Assembly: GCA_013203195.1 (NCBI GenBank)
Contig: JABMQM010000384.1
Coordinates: 1 to 7,829 of the forward strand
Reading direction: 5' to 3'
Source of the DNA: Desulfobacteraceae bacterium
GTDB lineage: Bacteria > Desulfobacterota > Desulfobacteria > Desulfobacterales > UBA11574
Length of the DNA stretch: 7,829 nucleotides
Below are positions 5,171 through 7,829 of this stretch, piece after piece. Position 1 is the first letter of the stretch; every line of letters starts with the position of its first letter. The notes below the pieces were generated by a model. The model saw only the letters and a program-made list of their open reading frames with translations. It did no database searches and was not told the DNA's origin. The translations under genes and the position numbers were made by a program.

Positions 5171-6055
5171 ATGACGAAGAATTACTACGATCAATCCATG
5201 AGAGCCCTGCAACTTGCCGGGATGAGCGCACCCACACAGAAAGCTTACACTCGCTCTGTCCGCATGCTTGTCGATTTTTACAACAAAACCCCCGATCAAA
5301 TCACCGAAGTGCAACTTCAAGATTATTTCCTGCATCGCAAAAACAAAGATAAATGGTCACCCGCCACGATGCGGATTTGCTACAGCGGCATCAAATTCTT
5401 TTTTATCAATGTGCTCAAACGAGAGTGGCACACACTGGAACTGATACGGGCAAAAAGTGAACGGCGGCTGCCTACTGTACTGAGCCTCGATGAAATTCGA
5501 TCCATCCTGAGAACCGTCAGTACGCCTCAAAACAAAGCATACCTTACCACCGTCTATTCCTGCGGGCTCAGACTGCACGAAGCCCTTCATCTTCAGATTT
5601 CCGACATCGATAAAGATCGCATGCGCATTCACGTCCATCGCGGCAAGGGCGCTAAAGACCGATATGTTCCCCTGCCCGAGGCGACACTTCACAGACTAAG
5701 ATCTTACTGGAAGCTGCACCGTAATCCGACCTGGATCTTTCCCCGGCTAGGTCGAAGCGGCAAAGAAGGGCCTACGGCTCAAATCCCCATGAACAAGAGT
5801 TCCGTTCAAGGTGCCCTGCGTCGGGTATTGAAACAGTTGAAGTTAAAAAAACGTATCTCTGTCCATACCCTGCGCCATTCTTATGCCACACATCTGCTGG
5901 AGGCAGGGGTCAATATCCGCCGGATCCAGCAATACTTAGGCCACAGCAGCCTGAACTCCACCATGATCTATCTCCACCTGACTACACAGGGGCATGAAAA
6001 CGCCTACGGTATCATTAATGAGATGATGAAAGGAGATGACCATGACAACGATTAA
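5171..6055 (+). CDS. Tyrosine recombinase (XerC/D-type integrase) of an IS91-like element
   Basis: The product catalyses strand exchange through a covalent tyrosine-DNA intermediate. From ATG 5171 it is 294 aa. The N-terminal SAM-like core-binding domain covers about residues 5-90 (YDQSMRALQLAGMSAPTQKAYTRSV...). The catalytic domain has all the signature residues: R in SCGLRLHEALHLQ (R134), K in RGKGAKDR (K159), HTLRHSYATHL (H232, R235), LGHSSL (H258) and the nucleophile in TMIYLHL (Y267). The AAGGAG site (5158-5163), seven bases before ATG 5171, makes this the likely start; an in-frame ATG at 5126 lies inside a hairpin. It lacks the extra helix-containing insertion of integron integrases, so it is not IntI despite lying beside an array and pointing away from it. 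It overlaps the next gene by 14 bp, implying translational coupling. Confidence 0.9.
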   Translation: MTKNYYDQSMRALQLAGMSAPTQKAYTRSVRMLVDFYNKTPDQITEVQLQDYFLHRKNKDKWSPATMRICYSGIKFFFINVLKREWHTLELIRAKSERRLPTVLSLDEIRSILRTVSTPQNKAYLTTVYSCGLRLHEALHLQISDIDKDRMRIHVHRGKGAKDRYVPLPEATLHRLRSYWKLHRNPTWIFPRLGRSGKEGPTAQIPMNKSSVQGALRRVLKQLKLKKRISVHTLRHSYATHLLEAGVNIRRIQQYLGHSSLNSTMIYLHLTTQGHENAYGIINEMMKGDDHDND

Positions 6056-7136
6056 AGACATCTTCCAGACTTACACCCCCGAGTATATCCAGCGTTTTGG
6101 TGATGCCATGCCCGGTGAACATCGCAAGGTCATCGATGCCATCATCAATTGCCGCACGGATCATTACGGCGTTTCCATCTATCAATGCACCGAATGCGGT
6201 GAAAACCACATGGTTTATCGCTGCTGCGGCAACCGCCATTGCCCCAATTGCCAGCATCATAAAACCCGAAAGTGGCTGCAAACGCAATTGGATCGCCAAT
6301 TGCCAGGGCATCATTTCATGACCACTTTTACCGTGCCGCAAAATCTCAGACGCTTCATCCGCAGTCACCAGCGGGTGTGCTATTCGGCCATGTTTGCCGC
6401 CTCTTCACAGACAATTAAAAAACTGGCGGCCGATCAAAGACACATCGGCGCAGACATGCCCGGATTCTTCGGGGTGCTGCACACCTGGGGCCGTCAAATG
6501 CCCTATCATCCGCACATTCATTATATCGTCCCCGGCGGTGCATTTTCCAAAACCGACGGTAAATGGCACTGCTCTCGGATCGATTTCTTTCTGCCGGTAA
6601 AGGCCATGTCCAAAATGTTCAAGGCCAAATTCCGTGACATTATGAAAAAGAGCGGTCTTTATCCCCAAATCCCTGCCGATGTCTGGAAGCAAAAATGGGT
6701 CGTTAACTGTCAGGCTATCGGGACCAGCGAGCAGAGTATCAAGTACCTCGCACCCTATGTTTTTAAAGTAGCCATTTCAAACAGCCGCATCGTAAAAGTC
6801 GAAGATCGAAAGGTCTTTTTTAAATACCGTAAAAATAAAAGCAACCGCCGGCGCACCATGGCCCTGGATGTCATGGAGTTTATCCGCCGTTTTCTTCAGC
6901 ACGTACTGCCCACCGGGTTCATGAAAGTTCGCTATTATGGATTCCTGCACCCGGCATCTTCAGTCCAGTTGGAAAAGATCGCGGCTCTGATTGAACTGGC
7001 ATTCGGTTTTGAAATCGCGACACCAAAAACAGTGCTCGAACCTCCTGAGCCGATGATCTGCAACAGTTGCAGCGGAAGTCTGGTGTTCCGGGCTGCATTG
7101 TTGCCGTTTAAAAGAGTATTTGCGGATTCAGGGTAG
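6042..7136 (+). CDS. IS91-family transposase (Y2 HUH, rolling-circle)
   Basis: This 364-aa enzyme nicks and joins single DNA strands for rolling-circle transposition. An N-terminal zinc-finger region holds cysteine pairs at C49/C52, C61/C62 and C67/C70 (YRCCGNRHCPNC). The HUH metal site is HPHIHYIVPGG (H158 and H160), and the paired catalytic tyrosines are in YLAPYVFK (Y235, Y239). A further CxxC (C340, C343) lies near the C-terminus. Length is slightly below the 380-420 aa usual for the family, but all key motifs are present and it looks intact. ATG 6042 is preferred over 6036, because AGGAG (6031-6035) directly touches 6036 but is six bases from 6042. It overlaps the recombinase by 14 bp and must be co-expressed with it. 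Confidence 0.93.
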   Translation: MTTIKDIFQTYTPEYIQRFGDAMPGEHRKVIDAIINCRTDHYGVSIYQCTECGENHMVYRCCGNRHCPNCQHHKTRKWLQTQLDRQLPGHHFMTTFTVPQNLRRFIRSHQRVCYSAMFAASSQTIKKLAADQRHIGADMPGFFGVLHTWGRQMPYHPHIHYIVPGGAFSKTDGKWHCSRIDFFLPVKAMSKMFKAKFRDIMKKSGLYPQIPADVWKQKWVVNCQAIGTSEQSIKYLAPYVFKVAISNSRIVKVEDRKVFFKYRKNKSNRRRTMALDVMEFIRRFLQHVLPTGFMKVRYYGFLHPASSVQLEKIAALIELAFGFEIATPKTVLEPPEPMICNSCSGSLVFRAALLPFKRVFADSG

Positions 7137-7298
7137 CTGAGAACCTGCAAATACTATTGTTACCCAAATAGAACTGGCTGTCAGTCTTCGCTTTCAGCTA
7201 CGCCTAACAAGCCGATATACGGTTGAAGCGGCACAGGATAGCTGCGCCTTGACCCGGACTTTGGCTCTGAATACCGACAACTTTTTCTTTAAAATCAT

Positions 7299-7320
7299 GG
7301 CTTTTTATCGATAAAAAGCC
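7299..7320. repeat. Perfect 22-bp palindrome, candidate oriIS hairpin
   Basis: GGCTTTTTATC is followed immediately by its exact reverse complement, centred on TCGA. It lies 163 bp after the transposase stop and three bases before GTTC. No T-run follows on the plus strand, so it is not a typical terminator. Its role as the IS91-type origin is an inference from position. Confidence 0.5.
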
Positions 7321-7332
7321 TCTGTTCATTCC

Positions 7333-7364
7333 GGCACCCCGAATTTTATCGATTCCGGGGTGCC
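7333..7364. repeat. GC-rich hairpin sharing a decamer with the neighbouring palindrome
   Basis: GGCACCCCGAAT (7333-7344) pairs with ATTCCGGGGTGCC (7352-7364), with one bulged base. The loop region contains TTTTATCGAT (7344-7353), the same ten bases found at 7303-7312 in the palindrome. No clear poly-T follows. Confidence 0.55.
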
Positions 7365-7435
7365 TCCTTCACTCAGATCATCCAAGCAATACCCTTATTC
7401 AAAAATCTCAGTAAACCGGGCTTCTTGAACAATAG

Positions 7436-7465
7436 ATTGAAAACGACCTTTCAGGTCGTGTCAAT
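7436..7465 (-). terminator. Probable terminator of the copper ATPase gene
   Basis: On the minus strand, ACGACCT-GAA-AGGTCGT (7443-7459) is followed by TTTTC. Outer ATTGA/TCAAT pairs (7436-7440, 7461-7465) extend the stem. It lies about 50 bp past the ATPase stop codon. The T-run is short, so termination may be weak. Confidence 0.45.
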
Positions 7466-7514
7466 CCTTATAGGTTAGCCAGTCATTCTGGAATCGAAAA
7501 CTTTTGTTCATGAT

Positions 7515-7829
7515 TTATAATTTCACGCGTCTTAGTCTGAGTGAATTGCTGATCACGGACACCGAACTGAAACTCATTGCAGCAGCAGCAATCATTGGCG
7601 ATAACAGTATTCCAAAGAACGGATACAATACTCCGGCGGCAACCGGAACACCCGCTGTGTTGTAAATAAAGGCAAAGAATAAATTTTGCCGGATATTACG
7701 CATGGTGGCCCGGCTCAGTCGTCTGGCTCTGACAATCCCCCGCAAATCGCCTTTGACTAAAGTGACGCCCGCACTTTCTATTGCTACATCGGTACCTGTG
7801 CCCATGGCAATACCGACATGGGCCTGTGC
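7515..7829 (-). CDS. copA: Copper-translocating P1B-type ATPase, C-terminal part (runs off the window)
   Basis: The frame enters at the right edge with AQAHVGIAMGTGTDVAIESAGVTLV, the end of the P domain found in heavy-metal ATPases. It continues for 104 residues to the stop. Two final membrane helices follow. The first carries YN (FFAFIYNTAGVP) and the second carries MSFSS (AAAMSFSSVSVISNSLRLRR). These residues, YN and MxxSS, are the family's markers for monovalent copper (or silver) transport. The enzyme uses ATP to pump Cu+ across the inner membrane, usually for export. The N-terminal metal-binding domains and the phosphorylation site lie outside the window. It shows no relation to the cassette array and may mark resident chromosome. 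Confidence 0.88.
   Translation of the reverse strand, partial: AQAHVGIAMGTGTDVAIESAGVTLVKGDLRGIVRARRLSRATMRNIRQNLFFAFIYNTAGVPVAAGVLYPFFGILLSPMIAAAAMSFSSVSVISNSLRLRRVKL

Larger units (their letters stand above)
5020..7323 (+). mobile_element. IS91-like element with tyrosine recombinase and Y2 transposase (ends uncertain)
   Basis: Two overlapping plus-strand genes, a phage-integrase-type recombinase and a Y2/HUH transposase, form a unit seen in a subgroup of IS91-family elements. IS91 elements lack long terminal repeats and move by rolling circle from an origin downstream of the transposase, next to a tetranucleotide such as GTTC/GAAC or CTTG/CAAG. The left edge is placed at GTTCAAG (5020-5026), where the attC core breaks. 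The right edge is placed before GTTC (7324-7327), three bases after a 22-bp palindrome that could be the origin hairpin. CTTGAAC at 7424-7430 is an alternative right edge. The genes are certain; the ends are guesses. Confidence 0.45.
7137..7514. other. Noncoding junction between the IS91-like unit and the copper ATPase
   Basis: These 378 bases hold no convincing gene. They contain three hairpins (listed separately), an isolated attC-like core GCCTAAC (7202-7208) and a decamer CTGGCTGTCA (7174-7183) that also occurs in the attC arm at 4997-5006. The 3' end (origin) of the IS91-like element should lie here. Confidence 0.6.

Noticed and set aside
5171..6055. Tyrosine recombinase as the integron integrase IntI, since it diverges from the cassettes
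   Set aside because: It lacks the IntI-specific insertion between the catalytic lysine region and the HxxR box, and it overlaps an IS91-type transposase gene.
7204..7329. 41-codon minus-strand ORF between the hairpins
   Set aside because: It runs through the palindrome at 7299-7320, lacks a ribosome binding site and shows no recognisable domain; more likely chance.

Overview
This 7.8 kb window is an accessory region assembled from mobile DNA. Its core, about 1129-5026, is an integron gene-cassette array with every gene on the minus strand. The genes are separated by attC recombination sites of 57-131 bp. Each site has inverted core sequences at its ends, paired arms, and extra unpaired bases on the arm lying nearest the stop codon of the cassette that owns it. 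No integron integrase (intI) is present, so within this window the array looks like a cluster of attC sites lacking an integrase (CALIN), or the interior of a larger chromosomal integron.

From left to right: an IS30-family element (12-1127) with 27-bp terminal inverted repeats and an intact DD(33)E transposase; a strong hairpin that is probably one attC cut off by that insertion; a cassette for an unknown 194-aa protein; an attC; a cassette for a 146-aa membrane-anchored protein; an attC; a composite cassette holding a 59-aa single-helix membrane ORF and an N-terminally truncated REP-associated (RAYT/Y1) transposase with its palindromic repeats; an attC; a cassette for a secreted DUF302 protein; an attC; a cassette for a four-helix membrane protein; and a last attC with a degenerate outer core.

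To the right (about 5027-7323) is an IS91-like unit on the plus strand. A XerC/D-type tyrosine recombinase overlaps by 14 bp a Y2/HUH transposase. It is followed by a 378-bp noncoding stretch with several hairpins. The window ends inside the C-terminus of a P1B-type copper ATPase on the minus strand, possibly host chromosome.

The array is thus bounded on both sides by transposable elements that appear to interrupt attC sites. The cassette genes are unrelated to each other and share only their attC flanks and their orientation. Two of them have no clear ribosome binding site, and one starts and ends inside attC sequence. The combination of integron cassettes, IS91-like recombinase/transposase pair, IS30 and RAYT suggests an environmental proteobacterium or a member of Desulfobacterota. 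That taxonomic reading is an inference from gene content only.
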